Below are positions 43,077 to 57,661 of a DNA stretch of 64,000 bases, piece after piece. Made by a program: the position numbers and the translations under genes. The stretch lies in NCBI GenBank assembly GCA_034687125.1, contig JAQGBZ010000100.1, positions 1-64,000 of the forward strand. Direction: 5' to 3'. The first letter of the stretch is position 1, and each line of letters starts with the position of its first letter. Origin of the DNA: Neelides folsomi (Eukaryota > Arthropoda > Collembola > Neelipleona > Neelidae). The notes beneath the pieces were generated by a model. That model did not search any database. It saw only the letters and a program-made list of their open reading frames with translations, and was not told the DNA's origin.

Positions 43077-46000
43077 TTAATTACAGATGAATCGGTCAGA
43101 CACATTGAAGTTTTCACTTAAATCTATAATTATTTGATTCAAGCTTCCCGTGTCCAAATTCAATTGCGGCACGCTGCGTGGGTAGTTAGATTTTGACTAA
43201 AAATAAACAATACAGGGATTTTGATTTAATACGGAGTATGTAAACTATAATTATCATTCAATCTATCATTTATAAAATGGAATGATTTACCAACCTGGAA
43301 AGATCTATGCATTCTGAGAGTAACTCCACAGAATAAGAATCGTAGAATTAAGAGGCGCAAGAAATCATCTCCAAAAAATTGAATATACGGGTCCTCTATT
43401 TAACCAAAAAATGATCTCTTTAATTATAGTAATTCGTTTATTAATAAAGTAATCTTAATTAATAATGAATTAAAAGGGATGTTAATTATAACAATGTAAG
43501 TCTTAAGTAGATTAACTAGTTACCTGTGTTTTGTGCCCTGACAAGTAAACCACTCGCCTCATTCATGAATCTTTCAACGAGTACAATCCCAGCATCCCAA
43601 TTTTCACTCGAAACCTCTTGGACTTGATAAATTAAACAAAAGGCCGAGAGCGGGGAGTGGAGGAAGAGAGTGAACAAAGACCCTCTGTTTGAATCTGTGT
43701 ACAATATGTATTTATTAGATTACATCTCTCTCAATCTCATTTACTTAATTGGATCGCCTCCTTTCTCCTCTTATTTCTTTTCCCACTTGCCTGAAAGGTA
43801 AACTGGAAGCTCCGAAGGGCTCATGAGAACAACCAACGGCTGTCCAAACGGATTACTCATCTCTTCGTATATATAGCTATTGTCCGAATCCACGATGAGA
43901 AACATGGGCTTTCGTGAATACGTGATCAAATCTCCTGGGTAGATGCTAAGATAAGACGAGAATTTATTATTCAGACAACAATTAACCAAATTGTGTTAAA
44001 TTAAATTACCAATGGGCTTCGTTGAGTAATGAACTTTTCTTGTTGTATTCTTCAATGGCTTTACATGTTGAAACTCCGCCGGATTCATACCCGGGGACTG
44101 GAATTTGAACATAATTATAATAATGTATAATGATTAATTTAAGGAGTAGGTATATGTTGCTGTTGTTTTTCTGAGGCGGCCGCCGCATTACAAAATGCGG
44201 GGCTCTCCCACTTAGGCCAATATTGACCCATTGTAGATAACCTCTGAAACAATGCTTTACTTTACCCTAACGGCTGCTTCCCGCTTGACCCGCGATCATC
44301 ATCTTACGATGACAACCATAGCCATTCTCAAAGGAGTAGTATATATCTGTTGTTAATTGAAGTATACGTATAGTTTTAATGAGGAGAAAGCAATTAAAAA
44401 CGAACCTTCCAATTTTTCCAAAGAAGATATCGGATCTCCGGAGATATAAAGAAGAAGAACTCCTCCGTATTCTAAATCCTTCCATCCGGAGCTCAAGTAA
44501 ACGAAGCAAGTTTCCACCGAGGGTTTGAACAACAGCTGCTTGTGTGGGTTGTCTCTCTTGAGGATCGGAATTGGACTTGTGTCCTCCACTGGGTCCCTTT
44601 CAAGGGTTTGAAGAATTCGATACATGTCGATTGTGAGTTCGGAAAATTTTATTTGGTCCACTTTTGATCCAATTATGAGAATTTCTTGAAGTTCGAGCCT
44701 CATCGAAGGAATTTTCTCCACTAATGGAGTCGTTTCTGGAGAAAGTCTAAAACATCAAAATGTTTAATTACTCGTTTGATTAGCCTAAAAGTTTAAAAGC
44801 ATCATTTCTGCTCTAATAAACTTAGACCTTAAACTAATATTATTATTCTCTCTTGTTCATCCATCCTATTATAAGTGAGATGAGTATGACAGTAAAATGA
44901 AATATCACATTAATACTCATATATGTATGTATGGTATATGACATGAGAAAGATCAAATCAGAAGAAAAGTAGCAATCAAATGCTTCATGATAAAAAGAGA
45001 GCAATAAAAGCATCATCTTCAAAGTATGATAAAATGCCATTAAATAAATTATGTTTTCGTAGATAAGTATATTTATAAGATTTATAATGTATCGTTAATG
45101 TTTTTAGTAATATGACCACCATAAAATATGTACAGAATAGTATGTAATCATGTCATAATATATTTAATGGATTTAATACCTGTGAGTAAGGAGGGCGTAG
45201 CCGCCATCAGTTCCTATAACTTTTAACGGGTTATCCGCATCAATAAATGCCCGTATTTCCCCAAGAACCAGCGACCATTCAAGTTGATCTTCTGGCTCAT
45301 AAGTAGCAGTGTAATCATCGATATGAGTGCCAAGTTCCTAATGCATTTCAAAACGACATTAACTTAATTGCCTGGCTCCATATTCCTTTCACGACCACCA
45401 TTAAAAGTAAAAGTTTAGAAGGCAAAGGATATAGAAAAATATTTTAACCCACTTACCCTAACTAGTTCATAAACCACTTTCATTCTTTTAAGAAGGAGGC
45501 ATACAACAATGAATCGTGCAAAATAGCGCAGCTTCTTCACAATTAGGTCGCTCCTTTCTTCTTTTTTGGAATAATATCCCCTAGCCTGGAATTACATCAA
45601 AGAACATAAAACAAACATTCGTAAATCCACGTAAGAAATCAAAAGCCATGTCATGAATCAAAGAATTAAAGAAGTTGCTTAATTCACCAATCATCAGATT
45701 AAGTAATTATTGGTGGTTGGAAGTGTTTAATGTATTTATTAACATGGTTCAATAAACTGATTAATTTTGAAAAGAATTTTGTAATTTGACTGTGAGCATG
45801 CTAATAAGGTAATAATCCACTTATCACTTTCTCACCAGGTGCTCATAAAGATAAAGGTGATGATAAAGATTATAAATTGGAGGAAAGTACCCGAATCGCC
45901 CCATAGAATTGGAATGCCTCGTTCAAATAATTCGTCTCACTCGTTCTCAAATAGAAGTGGTAGTAAAGCTGCCTATTAAACACATTATGACTTTTATTTC

Positions 46001-46632
46001 TCCAGATTTTCCAAGAGAGTGGAGGAGAATGAAAGTCCATTAGATTTCCTCACCCGATCTTGCTCGCGATCTCTCCAATCTGCCACCGTTTGAGCTTGTA
46101 CTTTTTATCTAAGACGAGACGGTGTTGCTGTTGGAATTTCCAAAGCCTCGTGTAAATGTCGAACGCTCGGGAGAAATAAGTCTGCCATTGCTTGTGTCCA
46201 TAAGGTGGCAAATCTCTAGGAAAATTAATGTGAAGGAATTGTATTTAATTATTTAATAAATCTCACCCTTAAGCCTTTCAACCGCAATCAGGTCACGTCA
46301 ACCGCGAACGTGACTCCGGCGGAATAGGAATTCTTATATAGAATAACCATGCACCAAGTTTGAATAATATCAAAAGGGTTTTTTATATTTTATTCATGAG
46401 ACGGATTGTCTTTGTCCCTTGTTAAATTAAAATGGAAAACTCAAAGATTTCAAGAACCAATTTCAAAATGGAAATAAGAATTTTGAAGAAAATGAGAAAT
46501 CTCAACTTTTGACATTTATTACCTCAAACCGTTGAAAAGCTGTTTGGACTTTTCTAGCAAGTGACAAAATTCAGAGACAATTCGATCTTCATCTTCTGTC
46601 TTTACGACAGTCGCTGCGGCTGGGTGAACCAT
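43077..46632 (-). CDS. SCAI: SCAI (suppressor of cancer cell invasion) homologue
   Basis: Eleven exons (46632-46523, 46215-46054, 45972-45891, 45585-45457, 45337-45180, 44746-44406, 44097-44010, 43945-43791, 43694-43524, 43395-43295, 43196-43077) join in phase to 538 aa; human SCAI has about 606. SCAI is a nuclear cofactor that represses MRTF/SRF-driven transcription and acts with 53BP1 in DNA double-strand break repair in mammals. Family blocks in order: FCHLLEKSKQLFNGLRDLP, WKFQQQHRLVLD, HFYLRTSETNYLNEAF, VKKLRYFARFIVVCLLL, IKFSELTIDMYRILQ, HCIYPGDL, SRKPMFLIVDSDNS, RGSLFTLFLHSPLSAF and QFFGDDFLRLL. The intron 43695-43790 starts with GC (CAG|GCAAGT) instead of GT; the GC-AG reading restores the frame (LSDSNRGSLF). 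The C-terminal tail after NYPRSVPQL is divergent. Confidence 0.96.
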
Positions 46633-48293
46633 TGGGATGAAATTCGGCAGGTCCTAATCTCCTAATAACTAAACTCCTACTGACAAGAAGGCCCTCACTC
46701 AATTCTCCGGGTTGGGGTCGGAGGGAGACATGCGCCCGGGTGGAATATCAACATGGGTTTCCCTTTAAACCCGAACCTACCACTGAAACATCATTGATCC
46801 GGTATAGAAAAGGGGGAGAGAAAATATTAAACATTGGACCATATTCTCAACATGTGAACTTCATAACATTTTTCACGTTCAATTTTCCTTATAACATTTA
46901 ACATTAAAATAGATATTTGTATGTTTTATGTATTTAACCTATAATGCTTTTTTGTTTAAGCCAAATTGGAATTTTATTGGTATGGTATGGATAAAGAAAT
47001 CCCAATTCCTTAATGTGATTCTTTCAAAGACAATATAAGAAAAAGACGCATCGTAAAAGTGAAAAAGTAATAGGATAGAATAATTCGATTTTAAATTCAT
47101 CTCAGGGAGTCAAACTACTTTTGTATGCGGACTATTCATTGAAATTGGATGAATAATAAGATTTGCATTTTATGATGAAAGGAGATGAAAATAATGATTT
47201 TTTGTAATAATACAATTAACATTTAACAATCTGTAATAACAATTTTTTATTTTCAATTTTACTTTATAAAACATTTTGGCGGATTATCTATAAAACTTAA
47301 ACTGATTTGCAAAAGATTGGGATTGTACTCTGTAATAAAAATTAATAGTAATATCACTCAATTTAAGTTAAAAATCAACTATTGATTTCATACTTAATTT
47401 AACCCTTTATTTGATTATTTTTAATAGAAAAACGAACAAAGTTTTTGTCTTTCACGTATTGTATAAACGTAATGATGAAACTTATAGCAAACTTTTATTC
47501 AAATAACTTAATAAGAATTAGGAATAAGAATTATCGGAGACGTTTACATTTTCTACACGCGATTTTAAATACCTGATACCAAATACCAATCATACTATCA
47601 TACCCTATACATTAAAATACCTACCTATTCCTAGTATAATATAGCAACATGTTATTGGAAAATGTTTTAAAGCTACTGACTCAAACCCTAAACATATATT
47701 TAAGCATCATCTAGAGAAGGTTGACAACAAAGATTATTACAACTATTTATTACTTCATTTTTTTAATAATTTACTAAAATCAATACATAGTAATTGTTTT
47801 AATAAATCTATTTAAATATTTTAATCACATAATCAATTTTACATAAAACACTAAATTAACTACGTGCAGTCGCGTCGAATTACTAAAAGACTAGACATAT
47901 TTCTAATTAAAATTGTAGTTCGAATTATCATAATTAACAATTATTTACGTCTATTAAAATTGTCAAATGACCAGGTTTATATGTACTGATATCAGTAGAT
48001 CAATTCAAAAAGGTCTAACTATTGCTTTAAGTTGAGGAATCATTTAAATTTTAAATTTGTAGATCAACGTTCGCAACTCCGCATTATATAAAATATAACA
48101 CTTATACCTATACCCTAGTTTTTTTTACCAATGTGCTGAGTTTAAAGTTCCCGGAAAAAATTTCCTATGAAATGCACATAAATTTTTTCTGGGAACTTTG
48201 AACTCAGCAGATTGGTAAAAAAATAGAATATTAGTAGTCGTCTTTGGTTTGTAGAATTTTACAAATACTAAAATTTATAATTTAATAATGAGA
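46633..48293. other. Intergenic between SCAI and MGAT1
   Basis: Apart from the 48.1-kb palindrome I see only AT-rich DNA. The part near SCAI (46,640-46,800) is GC-richer and would hold its promoter and 5' untranslated region. Confidence 0.55.
48116..48225. repeat. Palindromic MITE-like element bounded by TA
   Basis: Arms of about 45 bp, with cores TTTACCAATGTGCTGAG and CTCAGCAGATTGGTAAA, face each other around a spacer of roughly 20 bp. The inner parts, AAAGTTCCCGGAAAAAATT, also pair. Both borders are TA. It lies just downstream of the MGAT1 stop. Confidence 0.75.
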
Positions 48294-51200
48294 TTAGTTT
48301 GGCGTATATGCAACCCAATTAGCTCCAGGTGCGAGGTAAACGCGTTTATTGTTAAACATAAAAGGAACAACCCCTCGATACGCCGTTCTTGGAACTCCAC
48401 TCTGGAATACAAATAGTTAAAATTAAAACATGAAACAAGGCAATGAATGTTAATTTTTATAAATTCTGACTGAGATTTGACAAATTAATAACAATGTTAT
48501 TAAAAATAAAAACAATATTGATATTAAAACTTACTCGGAAGTCCTCCATCAATTCCAATTTTTTCGCAATAATTCTAAACTCATTTTTCGTCCTATAAGT
48601 AAGACGTAATTCAGAATTCAAACTCGAATCTCCTGAAACTTTTATTAAGTCATCAACAGAATTCACCAATTGACTCGAGTATACTTTTCGCACAAACTCA
48701 ACATCGTACTCGTCCTGTAATGGGAAAAAAATAATTTGTCAATTTTAAAAAAATACTAACTAAATAAATAATAGTGAAAAACGAGTACCTTATCAAGATA
48801 CGACAAATCAAGTGAAGTAAAAGGCACAAATCGGTCATTCAATTTAATAAATCTTAGATGGTTCTGGAAATACGTCCCACTAGTAAATCAATAAAAAGTA
48901 TTAAACATTTTTAATATCTCAATAAATAAGTCCACTATAAATCTATTCATATCAACTGCTTTGTGAACAATATTAATTGAATCTCACTGGCTGACTCCAT
49001 TTTTTCCGAATGTGCTGGTCCGAGAAATTTCTGGTCTAATGCAAGCACGTTCCCGTCGTTGAGCCGTCTCTCTCATCCAATCGTCCCAATAGCTGTTAAT
49101 TGAACGTAAAAAAACCTGTCAGTTTATCTCTATATATCATCTACAATTTTAGCATTATAACCAGTTGTATATCAGGTACAAGTATCTTAGCTAGAATGAT
49201 GAATAAAAAAGAATACCTTCTTGGCCATTTGACCATCAACTCTTTCCAAATATCCTTTGTGAGCATCCAACCAAGACCAGGGAAAAAGTCAGTGCGATGG
49301 AGAAGTTCGGGAGCAGAACCATTGATTCTTTTCGGCTTTCCATTATCGTTCCAAGCCGACACACACCAAAGATTCGGATCCTTTCTTAATATTGGCAAAG
49401 TAGCAGAAAAATATTCAAAAAAATCTGGAGCCACTTCTAAATCATCTATGAAAATGAAAATATCATTTATTTTATGTCTCTAATGCACATTGGGCTGAGA
49501 GCGAGGCTCCTTGGGTGGTCTTTGGGAGGAGCAACTGTATATAGATTACTAGCTATACACAGTCTATGTACGCTGCTGATTAAAAACTCGATTTTTTATT
49601 TAAATTATGATTTAAAACGGATCTAAATTTATTTATTTAAAATTATGATTTATTATGATTTAAAACGGGTTATCTCAAAATTATAAATCGTTACTAAAGA
49701 TTTAAGCAAATGGAATTTCATAAAAATTTAATTCATATTTGATAGTCGAATATCATATAACAACATTCGGGACAAATGTTTATATGAACAAATTATACAT
49801 AGATAAATGATCTAACAATACTCAATTCTCATTAATTCTCATTCCTCATCTCTTAATTGCTAAAATATCATTTCATATACATGTTTTATAGTAAATATAT
49901 AACTATCAATTAAGTCAATTTAATAAACAATTAAGTTAACTATTTTGAAGGAATTTGGATCTAAGTTTAATAGAAACGTTTAATATCGATTGTAATAGAT
50001 GAAAAAGCTCCAAAAGATAGCAGATTAGAAGTGATCCGGTTCAAAACACATTATTAAATTGCTGTACTATCATTGTATTTCATAAAATTAAAATTTAGAT
50101 AAAAATATGAATCTCTAGTAACTTTGAAAATAAATCTTATTTGGAGATAATCCGTTTACGTTGTAAATCCACATACTACATACTGTACTGTAAAAGTTCG
50201 CTCTTGACTTCCCGCATTTTAAATTTATTTAGATCAGCATTAGATATTAAATATAATATCAGCATTAAATATAATTGTGATAGATTATAAATATATGTTA
50301 ATCTAAATGCTGATCTTAAAAAATCTATAAAGCGGGAAGTCAAGAGCGAACTTTTACAGGACAGTACCTAAATATAGATCACATAAAAGGCCTTACCCGC
50401 TAGTGGGGTATATATAGATATTAGTGCATTAATTTAAATTTCAACTAATTTTAATTTCATTTTGCGCAACTTTGCGCAGAATGTTAAAATTATTTAGTAA
50501 AGTAGAGAATTTTTTCTCTATTTTACTAAATAATTTTCAGTTTAGAGCTTTTCGGAGTTTTTTGTCCATTTAAAATACAAGGAGCTAACGGCTCCTTCAG
50601 CCGTCTGTGTAATGGTGCAATGATAGCAAATCGCTAAATCGATTTTACATTGAATAACATGTTTCATATCTCAAATTGAAATTACCTTCAACAATTAGCA
50701 CATTTGAATAATTAAAAACATTAAAGGTGTGATTAAGGGCCCATCCATAATGACGAGCAATGTTGAAATAGCCCTTGAGCTTTTTCTCTTTCAGAGGAAC
50801 TTGGATTTCACTTAGATCCGGTTGCTAAAAAATAAATTAAAATATTAATTCAATTATTATAATTATCAAAATATCATTTTAAATAGTAGCAAGATTCCTG
50901 TCATCAATATAAAACTGTGATTGTACAATATTGTATATAGGAAATCGATTTTTACCTGAATATGGATAATTTTATCTTTGTATGACTTGAGAACACTAGT
51001 CGTGGCGGCGTGGTTCCCACAATCTTGCGAGACAATTATAGGAAACCGGTCACCCGAAGGTCGATATTTAAAGAGGCTATCAAGAGCTCTCTGGACCGAA
51101 GGTCGATTGCACACGAATACGAGGACAGCTATCACAGATTCGCCAGGGACCAAACGCTGCTGTTCGTCGTCCCCGTTTTCCTCTTTTGCATTTTCTCTTG

Positions 51201-51768
51201 ATTGGGCTGGGCCTTCGCCCTCGCTCTTCACTTCCCCTTTATGGTCAGCTTCGAGAAGTTCTTTTTGAAGAGCTTGGAGCTTTTTCTCTTTGGCCTCTTC
51301 ACGTTCTCGATGCACATCGCTCTCAATGTCAAAATCAATATTGTTTTCCCCTTTGAACTCATTCATTGGCTTTTCTCCGTTTGATTTCTCAAGGGCCTGA
51401 GCAGAGAATTTGGCCTTTATTTTGTTAAGCAGTACGCTTCCATAAACCTTTTGAGCCTCAATTTCTCCTTCGAGTGAATTTAACTGATTCGAAATAAGTG
51501 AATTGAACTGAAAAGATAAATAAATAATCATATGAGATAATCGCACATTGTATTTATTTGTATAATAAATTTTGAGATACTAAATATTTAAGCAAATATT
51601 GAGTTTGTTTCGAATGTAAAAGAATCCAATTAAACTTACATTAATTTCTTTTCCCATCTTGTCCATGGGAGTAATTTCTGGCAATCCATTTTTCACCAGA
51701 GCCCAAAAAAATAACCCAAAGAGGAATATTGCAACGAGATAGAATTTTTTAAATTGTCGATAGTGCAT
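48294..51768 (-). CDS. MGAT1: MGAT1, N-acetylglucosaminyltransferase I
   Basis: Exons 51768-51640, 51507-50956, 50824-50686, 49445-49217, 49092-48988, 48879-48789, 48714-48535 and 48401-48294 join to 510 aa. The Golgi enzyme adds the first GlcNAc to Man5GlcNAc2, opening the hybrid and complex N-glycan pathway. It is a type II membrane protein: short basic cytosolic end ([10 protein letters not shown]), membrane segment about 11-25 ([15 protein letters not shown]), then a long stem rich in Glu/Lys (about 45-180), longer than in vertebrates (445-447 aa total). The catalytic domain starts at [20 protein letters not shown]273-D274-D275 in [17 protein letters not shown] is the metal/UDP-binding EDD motif. 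Other matches are [41 protein letters not shown] and [10 protein letters not shown]. An acceptor-like TTTATTTAG lies 14 nt before the ATG. Confidence 0.97.
49597..49668. repeat. Imperfect tandem repeat in an MGAT1 intron
   Basis: The sequence ATTATGATTTAAAACGG occurs twice about 48 bp apart, each copy preceded by TATTTAAA. It is a low-complexity AT-rich duplication inside the 1.24-kb intron. Confidence 0.6.
50181..50366. repeat. Palindromic MITE-like element in an MGAT1 intron
   Basis: The outer arms contain a perfect 26-bp inverted match (50190-50215 with 50332-50357; core AGTTCGCTCTTGACTTCCCG). Both ends read TA-CTGT inward, consistent with a TA target duplication. The inner AT-rich part also pairs partly (AGATCAGCATT with AATGCTGATCT). 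It lies wholly within the largest MGAT1 intron. Confidence 0.8.
50486..50537. repeat. 24-bp inverted repeat in an MGAT1 intron
   Basis: Arms AAAATTATTTAGTAAAGTAG-AGAA and its near-perfect complement (50514-50537) flank a 4-nt loop. It is AT-rich, lies 120 bp from the element at 50.2 kb and is preceded by the short direct repeat TTTGCGCAACTTTGCGCA. Confidence 0.7.
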
Positions 51769-53172
51769 CTTACTGGATTATCCTAAATAAAATTTACATT
51801 CAATCAAATTTAGAATTTCACACATAATTTAGTAACATTTTATGAATTGTGTCAATCTGATGAGATATAACAGTACTTAATTGGCAGACAGACTTACGAG
51901 TAAATGTGATAATTAACAGAACGAAAGTAAAACTAATTTGTGAATTGGTTCTAGTTAGAGTATTTGATTTCTTAAAATCTCGAAATTGTAGCCGTAAAGG
52001 TCCATAATAAATGCCTATATTAAACACTTTCCAATTCGGCACACACAAACACGGCACATTGATTTACAAGATTATAAGTATAACATATCCACAAATTAAT
52101 AATTAATAATTATAATTCCTCATTATCGTAGTGGGCTGACGTGTACATCGTGTGGCTTCAAACCTTACGTTTCGATATGGACAAGTGGAATACTTATGGT
52201 TTGTAAAAAATTGCATCTCCGCACTATTGAGAAGATGTTTTTATATAAAAATCTCTACATAATTGGTCTTTACTCTTCCAAGGGAGTGACTGATCTGAGA
52301 TCTGTGCAAAAGATGAGGAAAAAAATTAAAAGGGGAAGTTGTCTTCTGCCGGTCAGATTCACGTCATCACCAGCCTGTGCAGATAGTCTCACAAAAGACT
52401 CAAAACTCTCAACAAATCTCTTCAGACTTTAGATAGGATTCAGAGGAAACTCTTCGTTATCTATTTAGATAATTATATTTAAGAGGGAGAAAGGTCATCT
52501 CCAATACTATACTTATATTTTATTATATAATTTTGATAAAATTCTAGTCAAAATATAAGAAAGCTATGAATTTTATCTAAATATTTAATCTGTTTAGTTA
52601 TCATTAATTTATTACTGTTGTAAATTCTAGTTGTAAATCATAATTAGACTGCTTGACATACTTATAGTTAGTTAATATTTAGTATGGTGTGTAGGTAAAT
52701 AGTTTAAAATTGTGAAGGTTTATAACTTGCCTTTCATTAAAAATTTACTGGATAGCGACAGATGCCATTTGCCATTTAGTGATTTAGGTAGATTCGTTTG
52801 GGGACGTTTCAAAGAGACAAACGTTACTTTTTCGCACGATTGCACTACTAATATGTCGTACTATTTACTTATATGATGGAGTAATACAAAATAAATATAT
52901 TATACGAATATTTTATAAAGTTTTTTTTAAAATAACATGAAATTTTTAAACATAACAAATAAAAAAATATTTTTACAAGTAATACATAAAATTGGAAAAA
53001 TTGGAAAAAATAACTTTACCAAAGTATATTTACATTTATGTAATATAAACCGACAGTTTTTTTACTGATATAGGAAACGGTAGGTTCAAAGAGGGAAAAT
53101 ATTTGTTTGGTTGATATGTTTTGTATAGTAGTTTGTTTGAATATGGAGTGATTAATTAATCGAAGTAGTTAA
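51769..53172. other. Intergenic, upstream of MGAT1
   Basis: AT-rich sequence that should include the MGAT1 promoter. Short frames near 51.8-52.4 kb have no features of a real protein. No repeat or RNA gene is recognised. Confidence 0.55.
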
Positions 53173-53712
53173 TTAGCTTTCAAGATAACTTGATTTGAGG
53201 AGCTTCAGCTTTTGAAGAATAGGGCATAATCGTTTCATGTGCAATTTAGCAGCTTCCAGGTTCAATTCCTGATTTAAAGCAATATAGCTTGATTAATAAT
53301 TTTGCAAAAATCAATATCAGTCAGCATTCGTATCATTGTTTAATTTTAAGGATTTTCGTGCCATATTTACGTTCAATAGATTGACGTTTCTATCAGAAGC
53401 TCTCTTTCTTTTTTCTTCAGCCACAATGCACAAATCCTTGGGAGAATTGATTTCTTTCAAGTTGATAGTTTGATGAGTTTGCTCTCTTCTAGTTTTCCTT
53501 CAAAAAGAACAGAACACGCAACAGGAGATTAATTTTCCTACTCATTTTCATGATGATCTGCCAAATAAAATCTTAATAAACAATGCTGATGAACGCCCAA
53601 TATGAAAAAAACTTTAATTCGTATTGAATTATTAAATTGGAAAGTTAATTTCAACTTACAATTCTTTCAATTTCTTTTCGATTTCATACTCATCAGCGAG
53701 AAGATTTTCCAT
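53173..53712 (-). CDS. Small coiled-coil protein, possibly CEP15 (C3orf14)-like
   Basis: Exons 53712-53660, 53497-53371 and 53268-53173 join in phase to 91 aa. All three donors and acceptors are canonical and the frame stays open only when spliced, which supports a real gene. The protein is almost entirely helical by composition (LLADEYEIEKKLKELKTRRE, then EEKRKRASDRNVNLLNELNL), with one coil of about 60 residues and a basic end. The pattern RNVNLLNELNLEAAKLHMK resembles the middle of vertebrate CEP15/C3orf14, a small centrosomal protein, but the match is short and the protein is about 35 residues shorter. Treat the name as a suggestion. Confidence 0.6.
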
Positions 53713-54568
53713 CACCACTACAATGCACGATAACGGTGTGAGTGTTAGTTATGTCAGATTTAAAGTTTTTGTTATTCCAACTTATAACGCAATATGATAA
53801 TATGAATAATGCTTTATATGATATTTTCAGTAATACAATATTGATCACAAATACATTTTTAGCACATTTTCTAATTTGGGACACTAATATTTAAGGTTTC
53901 TATTTGTTGGTGAGTTAAATGGCGTATAATTTTAAATAATTACCAATAACTCTTTAGAACAAGAGAGGAAAGAGGGGGAAAGCTGTCTATTTGATTGAGC
54001 CCCGTCGGAGAATGACTGAATGACCAATAACTTGGGTGTTTGACTCTTTCAATGACTCTCCATCAGAATTTGTTTTGTGTGGTCGCTATTGGATCCAAAT
54101 CACGTACATAAAACCTTCAGTAGAGACATCGCGACATCCTGTACATAACCCAATCTCGGGGACAAATGTCATGCTTCCAACAATAAAATCCCGATAACAA
54201 AAGTATTTATGCACAATGCTTAGATTTTATTTCCTTTTATTATATCGTTCAGCAAAACATTCATTTTTGATGATTATGGTACAAATACAAATTGTATATA
54301 ATTATTATTGAATACCAACAGTGAAGAAAACGAAGGCTTAAAGACAAGAGTTCTATTTTTTAATTGAATAAGAATGAATTTAATGATTATAAGTATAATT
54401 ATTTTGAAGGGAATTAAAGATAATCAAAATTTTTGCAAAATTATTTGTAGGGATTAATTTCAAACATTAAATAAACACAAGCTAAAAGATACAGTGTAAA
54501 CTGTATACACAATGGGTTACACAAATTCATTTATTATAAATTTAAGCAAATCTTCCAGAAATCGACAT
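53713..54568. other. Intergenic, nothing recognised
   Basis: Between the small coiled-coil gene and the 3' end of the AspRS gene. It includes a slightly GC-richer piece at 53,960-54,080 that may be the promoter of the small gene. Confidence 0.55.
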
Positions 54569-56890
<2,322 letters not shown>

Positions 56891-57461
56891 ATTGGGAATA
56901 TTTCAAAATCAAAGGTTCTTTACAAATTGCTATTTTATGTAAAATTGTGATCTAAACAGTAACTCAAAAGGTGATTTACTGATTGAGGAGGAGGGGACGA
57001 GCCGGTGCTTAAATATGGACACTTTTATCGCAAAAAGTGCACACTTTTCATCATCCAATGCAGAGAGCATGAAAGCATTGAAACATGTCAGGAGGATATA
57101 AAGTTGGAGAAACGCGGTGTAATATAAAATTGTCTGTGTATAAGAAATTGTTTTTCATTTTAAAGTTTCAAATTGAAAGTTTCAACAACTTTTACGTTTT
57201 TACTATTTAAACGTCTTTAATAACTTTTAATTGATTCTTTAGCTCTGTAAAGATTTCACAATAACTTTTAATTAACCCACCTGTAATCAGATTTAGTTTC
57301 GTTGTATGGAACTTATTTGATTCAAGTGAATTAAGGTATTTATATAACTCTATACGACATACGATTCATCTTATAATTAATGTTTATTAGTGTCTTATTT
57401 AATCTTTAAATTATAATTAAATAATTGCTCTATTATTAATTCATTTTGTTTAGTTTCAGAT
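56891..57461. promoter_or_regulatory. Shared upstream region of AspRS and COX14-like/MCEE
   Basis: The 571 bp between two divergent start codons is the only space for both promoters. The part near AspRS (56,980-57,120) is GC-richer; the part near the COX14-like gene looks intronic or untranslated and ends in the acceptor TTTAGTTTCAG. Confidence 0.45.
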
Positions 57462-57653
57462 ATGAGAAGAATTCCACGGGCTTCACATATCGTTGACATT
57501 TTACATAAAGGAGTCGTCTATAGTTGTATGGGAATTACTATATTGGGATTACTTGCCGGTGGACAAGTTGCGTACAGTTATTTAACAGTCAAACGACCAG
57601 AGAATAAAGTCATCGAAAAACAAGCCCAACAAAAACTTTTGAAAGAGGAATAA
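57462..57653 (+). CDS. 63-aa single-pass membrane protein, COX14-like
   Basis: A complete 63-codon frame begins 2 nt after a good splice acceptor (TTTAGTTTCAG at 57,449-57,459). The protein has a basic N-terminus, HIVDILHKG, one membrane segment (about 19-41, VVYSCMGITILGLLAGGQVA), and a charged Gln/Lys-rich tail. Size, the D-I-x-x-K-x motif before the membrane helix and the charged end fit COX14, a mitochondrial inner-membrane factor for COX1 translation and cytochrome oxidase assembly. Similarity in such small proteins is weak evidence. Its stop is followed after 8 nt by the MCEE start, so both probably lie on one mRNA; a mitochondrial role would suit that partner. Confidence 0.6.
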   Translation: MRRIPRASHIVDILHKGVVYSCMGITILGLLAGGQVAYSYLTVKRPENKVIEKQAQQKLLKEE

Positions 57654-57661
57654 ATTGAAAA

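Noticed and set aside
49141-49434. Reading MGAT1 exon 4 as an independent gene with its own ATG
   Set aside because: The frame extends upstream through an acceptor and completes the catalytic EDD motif of MGAT1 with the preceding exon.
52196-52432. 78-codon plus-strand frame upstream of MGAT1
   Set aside because: No family resemblance or splice support.
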